NCBI RefSeq assembly: GCF_001570865.1
Contig: NZ_BCSM01000008.1
Location: 1 to 64,000, forward strand
Source of the DNA: Rothia kristinae NBRC 15354
Lineage (GTDB): Bacteria; Actinomycetota; Actinomycetes; Actinomycetales; Micrococcaceae
DNA length: 64,000 nucleotides
Reading direction: 5' to 3'
Under the pieces are notes generated by a model that saw only the letters and a program-made list of their open reading frames with translations, was not told the DNA's origin and did not search any database. Of this stretch, positions 8,245-15,831 are shown piece after piece (position 1 is the stretch's first letter; each line of letters begins with the position of its first letter). The translations under genes were made by a program, and so were the position numbers.

Positions 8245-9639
8245 TCAGGGTTGGGCGCGAGTGCTCGCTGGCTGGTGCTGGGTCACCCATGCCTGCGCGG
8301 CGATCTGGATGGCGTCCCAGGGCGAGCCCAGCGGCGGTGTGTAGGCGAGGTCGAGGTCATTGATGCCGGCCACGTCCATGCCGTGGAAGAGCGCGGTGGC
8401 GTAGGTGTCGACCCGCTTGGCGGTCTCGGTGGTCAGGTGCCCGACGAGCTGGGCACCTAGCAGCCTGCCGGTGGCGCGGTCGCCGGTGATGCGGATGGTG
8501 ATGGGGTGGGATCCCGGGTAGTAGGCCTTGTGGTCGTCGGGCGCCGAGGTGGTGCTGGCGGGGTCGAACCCGGCGGCGATGGCTTCGTGCTCCCGCAGCC
8601 CGGTGCGGGCTGCGACCAGGTCGAACACCTTGAGCACCTGGGTGCCGATGCTGCCCGCGAATCGGGCGTTGCCGCCCAGCGCGTTCTCGCCGGCGACCCG
8701 TCCCTGTTTGTGGGAGGTGGTGCCCAGTGGGAGGTAGGTGGTGCCGAGCAGGCGATGGTGGGTGGCGACGCAGTCGCCGGCGGCCCACACGTGTGGCAGG
8801 CCGGTGGCCATCGTCTCGTCGACGAGCACCGCACCGCGGGGCCCGGTCTGTGCTCCAGATCGGACGAGCAGGTCGGTCTCGGGGGTGACACCGACCACGA
8901 CCAGAACGAGGTCCACATCCCACGACAGGGCTTCGCCGTCTCTGGCCTGACCGGTCACGTGCAGGCCGTCAGCACCCTTGGCTATGCCGGTGACGCTCGT
9001 ACCGGTGTGGATATCGACCCCGTGCCGCACGAGTTCGGCATGGACGAGGGTACCGAGTTCGGGGTCGAGGGTGGACAGTACCTCGGGGGCGGCCTCGACC
9101 TGGGTGACGTGGATGCCGCGGGTGGTGAGGCCTTCGGCCATCTCCAGGCCGATGTAGCCGGCGCCGACAACCAAGGCGGTGCGCGGCTGCAGCTTCCCGA
9201 GGGAGTCGCCCAGGGCGAAGGTGTCGCCCATGGAGTGCAACAGGTGGACGCCGTCGGCGGCGCCGAGGGTGTCGAGTCCGGTGATCGGGGGACGCACGGG
9301 CCGGGCGCCGGTGCCGACCACCAGCGCGTCGTAGTCGACCAGGGCGGGGGTGTCGTCGGGTCCGATGGCCTCGAGCTGACGGGCGTCGACGTCGATGCGG
9401 GTGGCGCGCGTGTCGAGCAGCAGGTGCAGGCCCGCGGCCTCCAGGTCGGCGCGGGTGCGGTGTGCCAGGTGGTGCCAGTCTCCGACCTCGCCGGAGATGT
9501 AGTAGGGGATCCCGCAGATGGAGAAGTTCGGGTAGGCGTCGGCCACCACGACGGTGACCTCGGTCGACGGGTCGAGTTCGCGGGCACGCAGCCCCGCGGA
9601 GATGCCGGCATCGCTGCCGCCGACGCACACAACGTGCAT
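8245..9639 (-). CDS. FAD-dependent pyridine nucleotide-disulfide oxidoreductase (CoA-disulfide reductase/NADH oxidase type)
   Basis: A 464-aa flavoprotein. The N-terminal FAD fold starts VCVGGSDAGISAG. A single redox cysteine lies in NFSICGIPYY, at the place of the active Cys of CoA-disulfide reductases and NADH oxidases. The NAD fold is VVGAGYIGLEMAEGL and the second FAD motif is VWAAGDCVATHH. It lies 27 nt after arsR on the same strand, so ArsR probably controls it. In arsenic loci such enzymes may supply thiol reduction or relieve oxidative stress; the true substrate cannot be read from sequence. Confidence 0.85.
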   Translation of the reverse strand: MHVVCVGGSDAGISAGLRARELDPSTEVTVVVADAYPNFSICGIPYYISGEVGDWHHLAHRTRADLEAAGLHLLLDTRATRIDVDARQLEAIGPDDTPALVDYDALVVGTGARPVRPPITGLDTLGAADGVHLLHSMGDTFALGDSLGKLQPRTALVVGAGYIGLEMAEGLTTRGIHVTQVEAAPEVLSTLDPELGTLVHAELVRHGVDIHTGTSVTGIAKGADGLHVTGQARDGEALSWDVDLVLVVVGVTPETDLLVRSGAQTGPRGAVLVDETMATGLPHVWAAGDCVATHHRLLGTTYLPLGTTSHKQGRVAGENALGGNARFAGSIGTQVLKVFDLVAARTGLREHEAIAAGFDPASTTSAPDDHKAYYPGSHPITIRITGDRATGRLLGAQLVGHLTTETAKRVDTYATALFHGMDVAGINDLDLAYTPPLGSPWDAIQIAAQAWVTQHQPASTRAQP

Positions 9640-9666
9640 GGGGATGTCCTTTCGGGTCGCCGGGCC

Positions 9667-10014
9667 TCAGCCCAGCATGGCGAGGTACTCGTGCAACGCG
9701 GCCAGCCCTTCGGGTCGCGGGGTGAAGTGCGCCCACTTGCCGCGCATTTCCTTGTCCACCAGCCCGGCCTCGACCAGCTTCTTCAGGTGGTGTGACAGCG
9801 TCGGCTGGGTCACGCCGAACACCTCGGACATGTGACACGCGCACACGCTGGAGCACCGGCTGGCCGCGATGTGGTGCAGGATCCGCAGCCGCACCGGGTC
9901 AGCGAGCGCCTTCACGACGAGCGCAACCCGTTCCGCCTGCTCCATCGAGATCGTGCCACCACCCGGCGCGCAGGCCTCGGCGGCGGCCATCGGGGCTTCC
10001 AGCAGTTCGGTCAT
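9667..10014 (-). CDS. arsR: ArsR/SmtB-family metalloregulator
   Basis: A 115-aa winged-helix repressor. The recognition region reads CHMSEVFGVTQPTLSHHLKKL. Cysteines cluster in SRCSSVCACH just before the recognition helix, the As(III)-binding position of classical ArsR (CVCDL), with another Cys near residue 15. It is transcribed away from arsD-arsA and shares with them the palindrome at 10033-10054. It should release the operator on binding As(III) or Sb(III), de-repressing itself, the downstream oxidoreductase and arsDA. Confidence 0.9.
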   Translation of the reverse strand: MTELLEAPMAAAEACAPGGGTISMEQAERVALVVKALADPVRLRILHHIAASRCSSVCACHMSEVFGVTQPTLSHHLKKLVEAGLVDKEMRGKWAHFTPRPEGLAALHEYLAMLG

Positions 10015-10032
10015 GCAGACATGCTACCCGCT

Positions 10033-10089
10033 CATATTGACACCTGTCGATATGTGTGCCATGCTCACTCATATCGACGGTCATCAATG
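10033..10089. promoter_or_regulatory. Divergent arsR/arsD promoter with two ArsR operators
   Basis: ATATTGACACCTGTCGATAT (10034-10053) is a near-perfect palindrome. A second, more degenerate copy starts CATATCGACGGTCATCAATG at 10070. For arsD, TTGACA (10037-10042) and CATGCT (10060-10065) form a -35/-10 pair 17 bp apart, and the first operator covers the -35. The same half-sites recur at 7967-8018 before the copper operon. Confidence 0.65.
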
Positions 10090-10126
10090 CGTGATGGTCG
10101 TCCTCCACCCGAGCCGGAGGTTTCCC

Positions 10127-10549
10127 ATGCCCGTCATCCGTGTCTTCGAACCTGCACTGTGTTGCAACACCGGGGTCTGCGGCCCCGACCTCGACCAGGA
10201 GCTGGTCGACTTCACCGCCGCGGTCAACGCCCTCAAGGCGCAGGGGGTGGACGTCCACCGCGCCAATCTGGCCAGCGAGCCGGCGCAGTTCGCGGAGCAC
10301 CCCGTGGTCGTCAAGTTCCTGCAGGCCGCCGGCTCCGAGGGGCTACCCCTGACGCTGGTCGACGACGTCACCGTGCTGGCCGGCCGCCACCCGCGCCGCG
10401 ACGAGCTGGAGCGCTACGCCGGCCTGAACCCGACGAAGGACGCCCAGCCCCAGGGCGGATGCTGCGGCCCGCAGCAGGAAGCCCCCGCCGCGTCCACTGG
10501 CTGCTGTGGGCAGCCCGCCACTACCAGCACCGTGTCCGGCTGCTGCTGA
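10127..10549 (+). CDS. arsD: Arsenical metallochaperone and weak repressor ArsD
   Basis: A 140-aa protein. ArsD binds As(III) and hands it to ArsA. The N-terminus MPVIRVFEPALCCNTGVCG contains the CC...C trio (residues 12, 13, 18) needed for metal transfer in known ArsD. The C-terminal tail carries three more vicinal pairs in GGCCGPQ, TGCCGQ and SGCC, as in longer ArsD proteins. GAGCCGGAGG precedes the ATG. It is 25 nt upstream of arsA and divergent from arsR. Confidence 0.93.
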   Translation: MPVIRVFEPALCCNTGVCGPDLDQELVDFTAAVNALKAQGVDVHRANLASEPAQFAEHPVVVKFLQAAGSEGLPLTLVDDVTVLAGRHPRRDELERYAGLNPTKDAQPQGGCCGPQQEAPAASTGCCGQPATTSTVSGCC

Positions 10550-10574
10550 CCCCGACTCGAACTTTCAGGAGATT

Positions 10575-12335
10575 ATGGTGACCCAGTTTCTCGACAACCC
10601 GCCCCGGCACTTTTTCTTCACTGGCAAGGGCGGTGTCGGCAAGACCAGCATCGCGTGCGCCACGGCCGTGCACCTCGCCCACCAGGGCAAGCGGGTGCTG
10701 CTGGTCAGCACCGACCCGGCGAGCAACATCGCCCAGGTGTTCGGTGCCACCATCGGCAACAAGATCACCCCGATTCCGCAGGTGCCCGGCCTCGACGCGC
10801 TGGAGATTGACCCCGACGAGGCCGCTGAGGCCTACCGCAACAAGATCCTGGAACCGGTGCGCGCGGTCCTGCCCATCAAGGAGATCGAGGCCATCACCGA
10901 GCAGCTGTCGGGCTCCTGCACCACCGAGATCGCCTCGTTCAACGAGTTCACCGACCTGCTCGCCGACACCCAGGCCACCGCCGGCTACGACCACGTCATC
11001 TTCGACACCGCCCCCACCGGCCACACCATCCGCCTGCTGCAGCTGCCCGGCAGCTGGACCAGCTACCTTGACAACGGCAAGGGCGACGCGTCCTGTCTGG
11101 GGCCCATGAGCGGGCTCGAGAAGAACCGCGCCACCTACCGCGCCGCCGTCGAGGCTCTCACCGACCCCACCAGCACCCGCCTGGTGCTCGTCGCCCGGGC
11201 CCAGCAGTCCACGCTGCGCGAGGTCGCCCGCACCCTGGACGAGCTCGCCGAGCTCGACATCCACGCCGCCAACCTGGTCGTCAACGGCGTCTTGCCCGCC
11301 GCGGCCGCCACCGACGACCTGTCCCGCGCCATCCACGACCGCGAACAGGCGGCGCTCGCTGCCATGCCTGCCGCCCTGGCAGCCCTGCCGCGCGACACGG
11401 TGAGCCTCAAGAGCGTCAACATGGTCGGCCTGGAGGCGCTCGCCACCCTGTTCCACGACGAGGACGCCCCGCAGGCCGACGCGCAGGACACCGGCGGGCA
11501 GGGCATCGGCCAGCAGCCGTACCTTGCCGGCCTGGTCGACCAGCTCGCCGAGGCCGACCATGGGCTCGTGATGACGATGGGCAAGGGCGGTGTCGGCAAG
11601 ACCACCGTCGCAGCCGCCATCGCCATCGCCCTGGTGCAGCGCGGCAAGAAGGTCCTGCTCACCACCACCGATCCCGCCGCGCACCTGTCGACCACCCTCG
11701 GCAACGACGTCGACGGGCTCGAGGTCAGCGCCATCGACCCTGAGAAGGCCATCCAGGAGTACCGCGACCACGTCATGGCCTCCAAGGGCACCAAGCTCGA
11801 CGACGCCGGCCGCGCCGCCCTCGCCGAGGACCTCATGAGCCCCTGCACCGAGGAGATCGCCGTCTTCCAGCAGTTCAGCCGCGCCGTGAACAAGGCCCGC
11901 GACCAGTTCGTCATCATGGACACCGCCCCCACCGGCCACACCCTGCTCCTGATGGACGCCACCGGTTCCTACCACCGCGACATCACCCGCCACCTCGACG
12001 ACGACCAGCGCGGCCACGTCACCACCCCGCTGATGCGGCTCCAAGACCCCGACCACACCAAGATCATCGTGGTCACCCTGCCCGAGACCACCCCCGTCAC
12101 CGAGGCGCAGGCCCTGGCCAGCGACCTGGAACGCGCCAACATCCACCCGTGGGCGTGGGTCGTGAACAACTCCCTCGCGGCAGCCCACCCCACCAGCCCA
12201 CTGCTCGCCACCCGCGCACGCTCCGAGCAACAGCAGCTGGACGCGGTGGCCGCCACCACCAACCGCATGGCCGTCATCCCCACCCAGACCCGCGAACCCG
12301 TCGGCACGCAACAGCTCACCGCTCTCAGCAACTGA
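10575..12335 (+). CDS. arsA: Arsenite-stimulated ATPase ArsA
   Basis: A 586-aa protein with two homologous ATPase halves, as in enterobacterial ArsA. The Walker A motif GKGGVGKT occurs near residue 17 and again near 336. Each half has the signal-transduction motif DTAPTGHT and a metal-site Cys (SGSCTTEIASF and MSPCTEEIAVF). Known ArsA drives As(III) export by ArsB or Acr3. No such pump gene lies in this element, so ArsA would need a partner encoded elsewhere. The ATG follows CAGGAGATT. A strong stem-loop follows the stop. Confidence 0.94.
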   Translation: MVTQFLDNPPRHFFFTGKGGVGKTSIACATAVHLAHQGKRVLLVSTDPASNIAQVFGATIGNKITPIPQVPGLDALEIDPDEAAEAYRNKILEPVRAVLPIKEIEAITEQLSGSCTTEIASFNEFTDLLADTQATAGYDHVIFDTAPTGHTIRLLQLPGSWTSYLDNGKGDASCLGPMSGLEKNRATYRAAVEALTDPTSTRLVLVARAQQSTLREVARTLDELAELDIHAANLVVNGVLPAAAATDDLSRAIHDREQAALAAMPAALAALPRDTVSLKSVNMVGLEALATLFHDEDAPQADAQDTGGQGIGQQPYLAGLVDQLAEADHGLVMTMGKGGVGKTTVAAAIAIALVQRGKKVLLTTTDPAAHLSTTLGNDVDGLEVSAIDPEKAIQEYRDHVMASKGTKLDDAGRAALAEDLMSPCTEEIAVFQQFSRAVNKARDQFVIMDTAPTGHTLLLMDATGSYHRDITRHLDDDQRGHVTTPLMRLQDPDHTKIIVVTLPETTPVTEAQALASDLERANIHPWAWVVNNSLAAAHPTSPLLATRARSEQQQLDAVAATTNRMAVIPTQTREPVGTQQLTALSN

Positions 12336-12347
12336 CTCAGGGAGTGA

Positions 12348-12389
12348 CGCCTACCCGCCGGACCCAACTGGTGGATCCGGCGGTAGGCG
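12348..12389. terminator. Bidirectional stem-loop between arsA and istB
   Basis: CGCCTACCCGCCGGA (12348-12362) pairs with TCCGGCGGTAGGCG (12376-12389) with one bulged base. It lies 12 nt after the arsA stop and just past the end of the convergent istB gene. Confidence 0.6.
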
Positions 12390-12394
12390 ACTGC

Positions 12395-13222
12395 CTATTT
12401 GCAGGGTGCCACCCGGCCTGTCGGGCTCGGGTGTGGGCGAGGCGGTAGGAGTTGGTGCCGGTTTCGATGATGGTGGCGTTGTAGGTGAGGCGGTCGACGA
12501 TTGCTGCGCACAGGCGGGGGGTCGGTGAAGGTGTCGGTCCAGGCGGAGAAGGACTGGTTGGAGGCGATCGCGATGGCGTTCTTTTCCTCTCGTTCGGTGA
12601 GGACCTGGAACAGCAGTTCGGCGCCTCGCCGGTCGAGTTCCAGGTAGCCGAGCTCGTCAATGACGAGGAGGTCGACGCGGCCGTGGCGGTTGATGGTCTT
12701 GGTGAGTTGTTTCTCGTCGGCGGCTTCGACGAGCTCGTTCACGAGCCGGGTGGCGAGGGTGTAGCGGACGCGGTAGCCCTGTTCTGCGGCGGCGGTGCCG
12801 AGTGCGATGAGCAGGTGGGACTTGCCGGTGCCGGAGTCCCCGATCAGGCACAGCGGGTCGCCGCGGCGGATCCAGTCGCCGGTGGCGAGCTCGTTGATGG
12901 TGGCGGGGTTGATGTTCGGGTTCGCGGTGAAGTCGAAGTCGGCCAGCCACTTCTCGCGCGGGAATCCGGCGCTCTTGATACGGCGCAGGGTAGAGCGCCG
13001 GTCGCGGTCGTCGACCTCGGCCAGGAGCAGCTCGGCGAGGAAGCCCTGGTAGGTGAGTTGTTCCTTGGTGGCGGTGGTGATCGCCTCATCGACGACGGAC
13101 CGGATGGTGGGCAGTCGTAGGCGGCGGCAGGCCTGGTCGATCGCGGCCTGGGCGGCTTGTTCGGTGAGGCCGTGACGACGACGAAGACCGCCCTGACGGG
13201 AGCTGCTGGTGTTCGTGGTCAT
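12395..13222 (-). pseudogene. istB: IS21-family helper ATPase IstB, frameshifted near its C-terminus
   Basis: IstB is the AAA+ partner of IstA. Walker A GDSGTGKSHL and Walker B LLVIDELGYLELD are present, with the family's ASNQSFSAWTDTFTDP. After FTDP the frame changes. The expected continuation RLCAAIVDRLTYNATIIETG is found in the next frame, from 12520 down to about 12400. The shift lies at a run of six G at 12516-12521; five would keep the frame. The start overlaps the istA stop (ATGA), the normal coupling. Either a true mutation or a homopolymer sequencing error could explain it. Confidence 0.85.
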
Positions 13223-13665
13223 GGGGTTCCTGTCTGGGTGTGGTGGTGGACCTCGGCCTCCGCGCCGGGGGCGTGGTCCTGCGGCACCATCGCCTCCACC
13301 CGGCGCCCGGCCTCCAGATCGATCTGCGCGCGCCTGACCCGGACGTAGTCCCGCACCGTGGAGTAGGACAGGTCGGTGGCGCCGTGCTCGTCACGCAACC
13401 GGTCCAGGATCCTCGTGGCGGTGTGGCGCTGCTTGCGCGGGGCGGTCAGGTCGTAGAGCAGCATCTGGTCGATCGCCGGCTTGTACGGGTCCAGGCGCGG
13501 TGCTGTGCGGACCGGTTTCTTGCGGGGTGGTGGTTCGGCTGCGGCGAGTGCGTGGCGGACGGTGCGGCGGTGCACCCCGTGCTTGCGCGCGAGCTCGCGG
13601 ATGGACAGGCCATCGACTCGCGCGTCGTGGTGGATGTCGGCGTACAGCTGCACTCGTGACCCCAT
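13219..13665 (-). pseudogene. istA: IS21-family transposase IstA with internal deletion
   Basis: Only 148 aa where IstA usually has 400-500. The N-terminus is normal: an HTH (SIRELARKHGVHRRTVRHAL) and the region DRLRDEHGATDLSYSTVRDYV leading to PQDHAPGAEAEV. In intact proteins this runs into the DDE integrase core. Here it passes straight to HHHTQTGTP and the stop that overlaps istB. The entire catalytic domain is therefore missing while both gene ends remain, which points to an internal deletion and not a truncation by insertion. Confidence 0.8.
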
Positions 13666-13805
13666 CTCGGCCTCCTCGCCTCACACCAGTGGATGGGGAC
13701 CAGCGTGGAGGGGCGGGGCCAATTCAGACCATCAACACCCCGGCAAGTCGCACGCGGGGCCAGATCAGGCCGTCACAACGGGGCCGAACCAAGCTGGCAC
13801 AACCA

Positions 13806-13812
13806 CTCAAGG
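13806..13812. repeat. Target-site duplication CTCAAGG, right copy
   Basis: Matches 122-128. It directly follows the ...CACAACCA terminus of the IS21-derived element. Confidence 0.85.
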
Positions 13813-14075
13813 GCCTGCCCGACTCGATCGGACAGGTCTTCCCGGCCGCGAAGGTACAGACCTGTCTGATCCACCTGCTGCGCAACAGTTTCGGCTACGC
13901 GTCGAAGCGACACTGGCCCGAGATCGCCGTCAACCTCAGGCCTGTCTACGAAGCCCCCACCCCGGAGGCGGCCGAGGCAGCGTTCGAGGAGTTCGCGGAG
14001 AAGTGGGGCAAGGCCTACCCAGCCATGATCAGGCTCTGGCGCAACGCCTGGACCGAGCCCGGAGATTTCATGGGG
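13806..14075 (+). pseudogene. IS256-family transposase, 3' continuation, itself cut by the IS1380-type element
   Basis: Reads LKGLPDSIGQVFPAAKVQTC, then LIHLLRNSFGYAS, and on to KAYPAMIRLWRNAWTE, the part of IS256 transposases that follows DGLK. It continues the fragment at 2-128. Similarity ends about position 14055-14075, where an IS1380-family element starts. The remaining C-terminal third with the last catalytic Glu is not found on the other side, so the IS256 copy is broken twice. Confidence 0.8.
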
Positions 14076-14095
14076 GTAGGTGACCCCTGAACGCG

Positions 14096-14165
14096 AGAAG
14101 TGCCCTTGACCTGCAAGGATGTCGATTGCTGAAGTCGATACTTGCAGGATCAGAGGGGCACTTCT
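14096..14165. repeat. Near-palindromic leader of the IS1380-type transposase gene
   Basis: AGAAGTGCCC (14096-14105) pairs with GGGCACTTCT (14156-14165), and inside it CTGCAAG (14111-14117) pairs with CTTGCAG (14141-14147). The 70-nt structure ends 3 nt before the GTG start at 14169. It could hide the start from read-through transcripts or bind transposase; both are inference. Confidence 0.65.
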
Positions 14166-14168
14166 CAG

Positions 14169-15560
14169 GTGAGTAAGCGTAGCGGGCTGTACCCGCATGT
14201 CCGGGTTGATGCTGCGGACGTTCCCGCGGTGGCGCATGCGGGCGGGGTGCTGTTGACGCGCACGGTGCGGGTCTCGGGCTTGGATGTGGCGTTGAGGGAG
14301 GCGCTGCGACCATGGCGGAAGCCGCTGGTCAGGCACGATCCGGCGAAGGTCGTGACGGATCTGGCGGTTTCGTTGGCGTTGGGTGGGGACGCGTGCCGAG
14401 ACGCGGCGTTGTTGCGGGCCGAACCCGGCGTGTACGGGCCGGTCGCTTCGGACGCCACGATCAGCCGGACTATCGCGGCCTTGGCCGCTGAGGTCGACAA
14501 GGCCGAGAAGGCCATCGCTGGAGCCCGTGCCACAGCGCGCGAACACGCGTGGCGTCTGGCCGGTGACCGCGCCCCGAGCCACGACGCGTCAGCGGCGAAT
14601 CCGCTGGTCATTGACCTTGACGCGACTCTGGTGACGGCGCACTCGGACAAGGAACAGGCTGCGCCGACGTTCAAACGCGGCTACGGGTTCCACCCGCTGT
14701 GCGCCTTCGTGGACCACGGCGGCGACGGCACCGGGGAACCGTTGGCGGTGCTCCTGCGCCCGGGCAACGCCGGATCGAACACGGCCGCGGACCACGAGAC
14801 AGTCATCAAGCAAGCGCTGGCCGCCACACCAGGGATCAACCCGAGGAGGCCGGGTAAGAAGGTCCTGATCCGCACCGATGGCGCTGGTGGCACCCGTGAC
14901 CTGTTGTGGTTTTGCCACCGGCGCGGGGTGTCGTATTCGATCGGATGGACCCTGCCGGCCGCGATGCCGCAGCTGTACCGGCTCGTGCCCGAGCGCGTGT
15001 GGCAGCCGGCGTACGACGCCGACGGGGCCGTGCGTGAGGGCGCGCACGTGGCTGAGCTCACCGACCTGCTCACGCTGAAGGGCTACCCGCCGGGCATGCG
15101 CGTCATCGTCCGTCGCGAACGTCCCCACCCCGGAGCTCAGCTGCGGTTCGAGGACATCGACGGTTACCGGTTGACCGCGTTCGTCACCAATACGCAGCGT
15201 GGACAGCTCGCTGAGCTGGAGTTACGCCACCGTCGGCGGGCCAGGTGTGAGGACCGCATCCGGATCGCCAAGGACACCGGCCTGCACAACCTCCCGTTGC
15301 AGGGCTTCGCCCAGAACCGGATCTGGCTGCTCATCGTGCAACTCGCGAACGATCTGCTCGCCTGGATGGGAATGCTCGCCCTGAACGGACACGCCGCCCG
15401 CCGGTGGGAACCCAAAACACTGCGGCACCGTCTGTTCACCATCGCCGCAACACTCGCGCGATCCGCCCGTCAACGTCTTCTCCACATCAAGGACACCGCG
15501 TCCTGGGCAGTCCTGTTCACCACCGCATGGGACAAACTCGCGACCATGGCCCCACCCTGA
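14169..15560 (+). CDS. IS1380-family transposase
   Basis: About 463 aa from the GTG at 14169 (SKRSGLYPHVRVD). Family features are GGVLLTRTVRVSGLD near the start and the DDE core. Core motifs are Asp in LVIDLDATLVTAHSDKE, Asp in LIRTDGAGGTRDLLW, and Glu in a C-terminal region with RCEDRIRIAKDTGLHNLP. The end (NRIWLLIVQLANDLLAWM) is also conserved. The gene looks complete. A longer reading frame upstream lies within the hairpin leader and is not favoured. Confidence 0.88.
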   Translation: MSKRSGLYPHVRVDAADVPAVAHAGGVLLTRTVRVSGLDVALREALRPWRKPLVRHDPAKVVTDLAVSLALGGDACRDAALLRAEPGVYGPVASDATISRTIAALAAEVDKAEKAIAGARATAREHAWRLAGDRAPSHDASAANPLVIDLDATLVTAHSDKEQAAPTFKRGYGFHPLCAFVDHGGDGTGEPLAVLLRPGNAGSNTAADHETVIKQALAATPGINPRRPGKKVLIRTDGAGGTRDLLWFCHRRGVSYSIGWTLPAAMPQLYRLVPERVWQPAYDADGAVREGAHVAELTDLLTLKGYPPGMRVIVRRERPHPGAQLRFEDIDGYRLTAFVTNTQRGQLAELELRHRRRARCEDRIRIAKDTGLHNLPLQGFAQNRIWLLIVQLANDLLAWMGMLALNGHAARRWEPKTLRHRLFTIAATLARSARQRLLHIKDTASWAVLFTTAWDKLATMAPP

Positions 15561-15784
15561 CCAGCGCCACCCCCGTCCCTTCGAGCCAGCACCGTCCTCG
15601 TTCCGTGGAAGACGACGCCCACCGGAAGCGACATCCCGGCCCTTGTCGTACCCACCTGCAAGAATCAGCCGATCTCAACGGCAGCGGCGCCCGTCACACC
15701 GGCGCCGCTGCCCGATGAAACATCCGGGTTAGGGCGTACGTATCCAGGGGTGCCTCCGTCCCTGCGTCTTGGGTCGGCAGGGAA
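15561..15784. other. Non-coding 3' flank of the IS1380-type element and junction to chromosome
   Basis: No gene is supported. The stretch holds the 3' untranslated part of the insertion sequence, a GC-rich inverted repeat (GGCAGCGGCGCC / GGCGCCGCTGCC near 15678-15711) and the proposed terminus at about 15733. The neighbouring genes from 15832 onward have the composition and style of the chromosome. Confidence 0.5.
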
Positions 15785-15819
15785 GCGGCCCGCCGGGAAC
15801 CGAGGTCCTGGCGGGCCGC
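15785..15819 (-). terminator. Stem-loop after the TPP-dependent enzyme gene
   Basis: GCGGCCCGCC (15785-15794) pairs perfectly with GGCGGGCCGC (15810-15819), 12 nt beyond the stop of the leftward gene. Confidence 0.6.
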
Positions 15820-15831
15820 CGCGAACCGAGG

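Larger units (their letters stand above)
129..13805. mobile_element. IS21-derived transposon carrying copper and arsenic resistance genes (13,677 bp)
   Basis: The two ends are imperfect inverted repeats. The left reads TGGCTATGTCAACTTCATTT and then GGCCCCG. The complement of the right reads TGGTTGTGCCAGCTTGGTTC and then GGCCCCG. Further GGCCCCG copies lie inward at both ends, as in the multiple transposase-binding repeats of IS21. istA and istB sit at the right end and read inward. The cargo lies between istB and the far end, an unusual place for genes in an IS21 element. A 7-bp CTCAAGG duplication flanks it. It sits inside an IS256 transposase gene and carries a nested IS3. Because istA and istB are both damaged, independent movement is unlikely now. 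Confidence 0.8.
14086..15733 (+). mobile_element. IS1380-family insertion sequence (boundaries approximate)
   Basis: Contains one intact transposase gene. The proposed left end is CCTGAACGCGAGAAGTG. The proposed right end, on the complement, is CCTAACCCGGATGTTTCATC, which resembles actinobacterial IS1380 ends. The two match only weakly and no target duplication is visible, so the limits are tentative. The IS256 target does not resume to the right, implying an adjacent deletion. Confidence 0.6.

Noticed and set aside
8142-8363. A 73-codon plus-strand gene downstream of the copper promoter
   Set aside because: It overlaps the arsenic-operon terminator and the end of the oxidoreductase gene and has no ribosome site or recognisable motif.
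12336-12400. An inner IS21 end just after istB, which would make the element a plain IS21 beside a separate resistance island
   Set aside because: No GGCCCCG motif or TG...CA inverted repeat is seen there; the only stem-loop looks like a terminator, while matching ends with a direct repeat lie at 129 and 13805.
129-13805. Integrative conjugative element or plasmid integration
   Set aside because: No integrase, relaxase, conjugation or replication gene is found; the only mobility genes are IS21 and IS3 types and the 7-bp repeat fits transposition.
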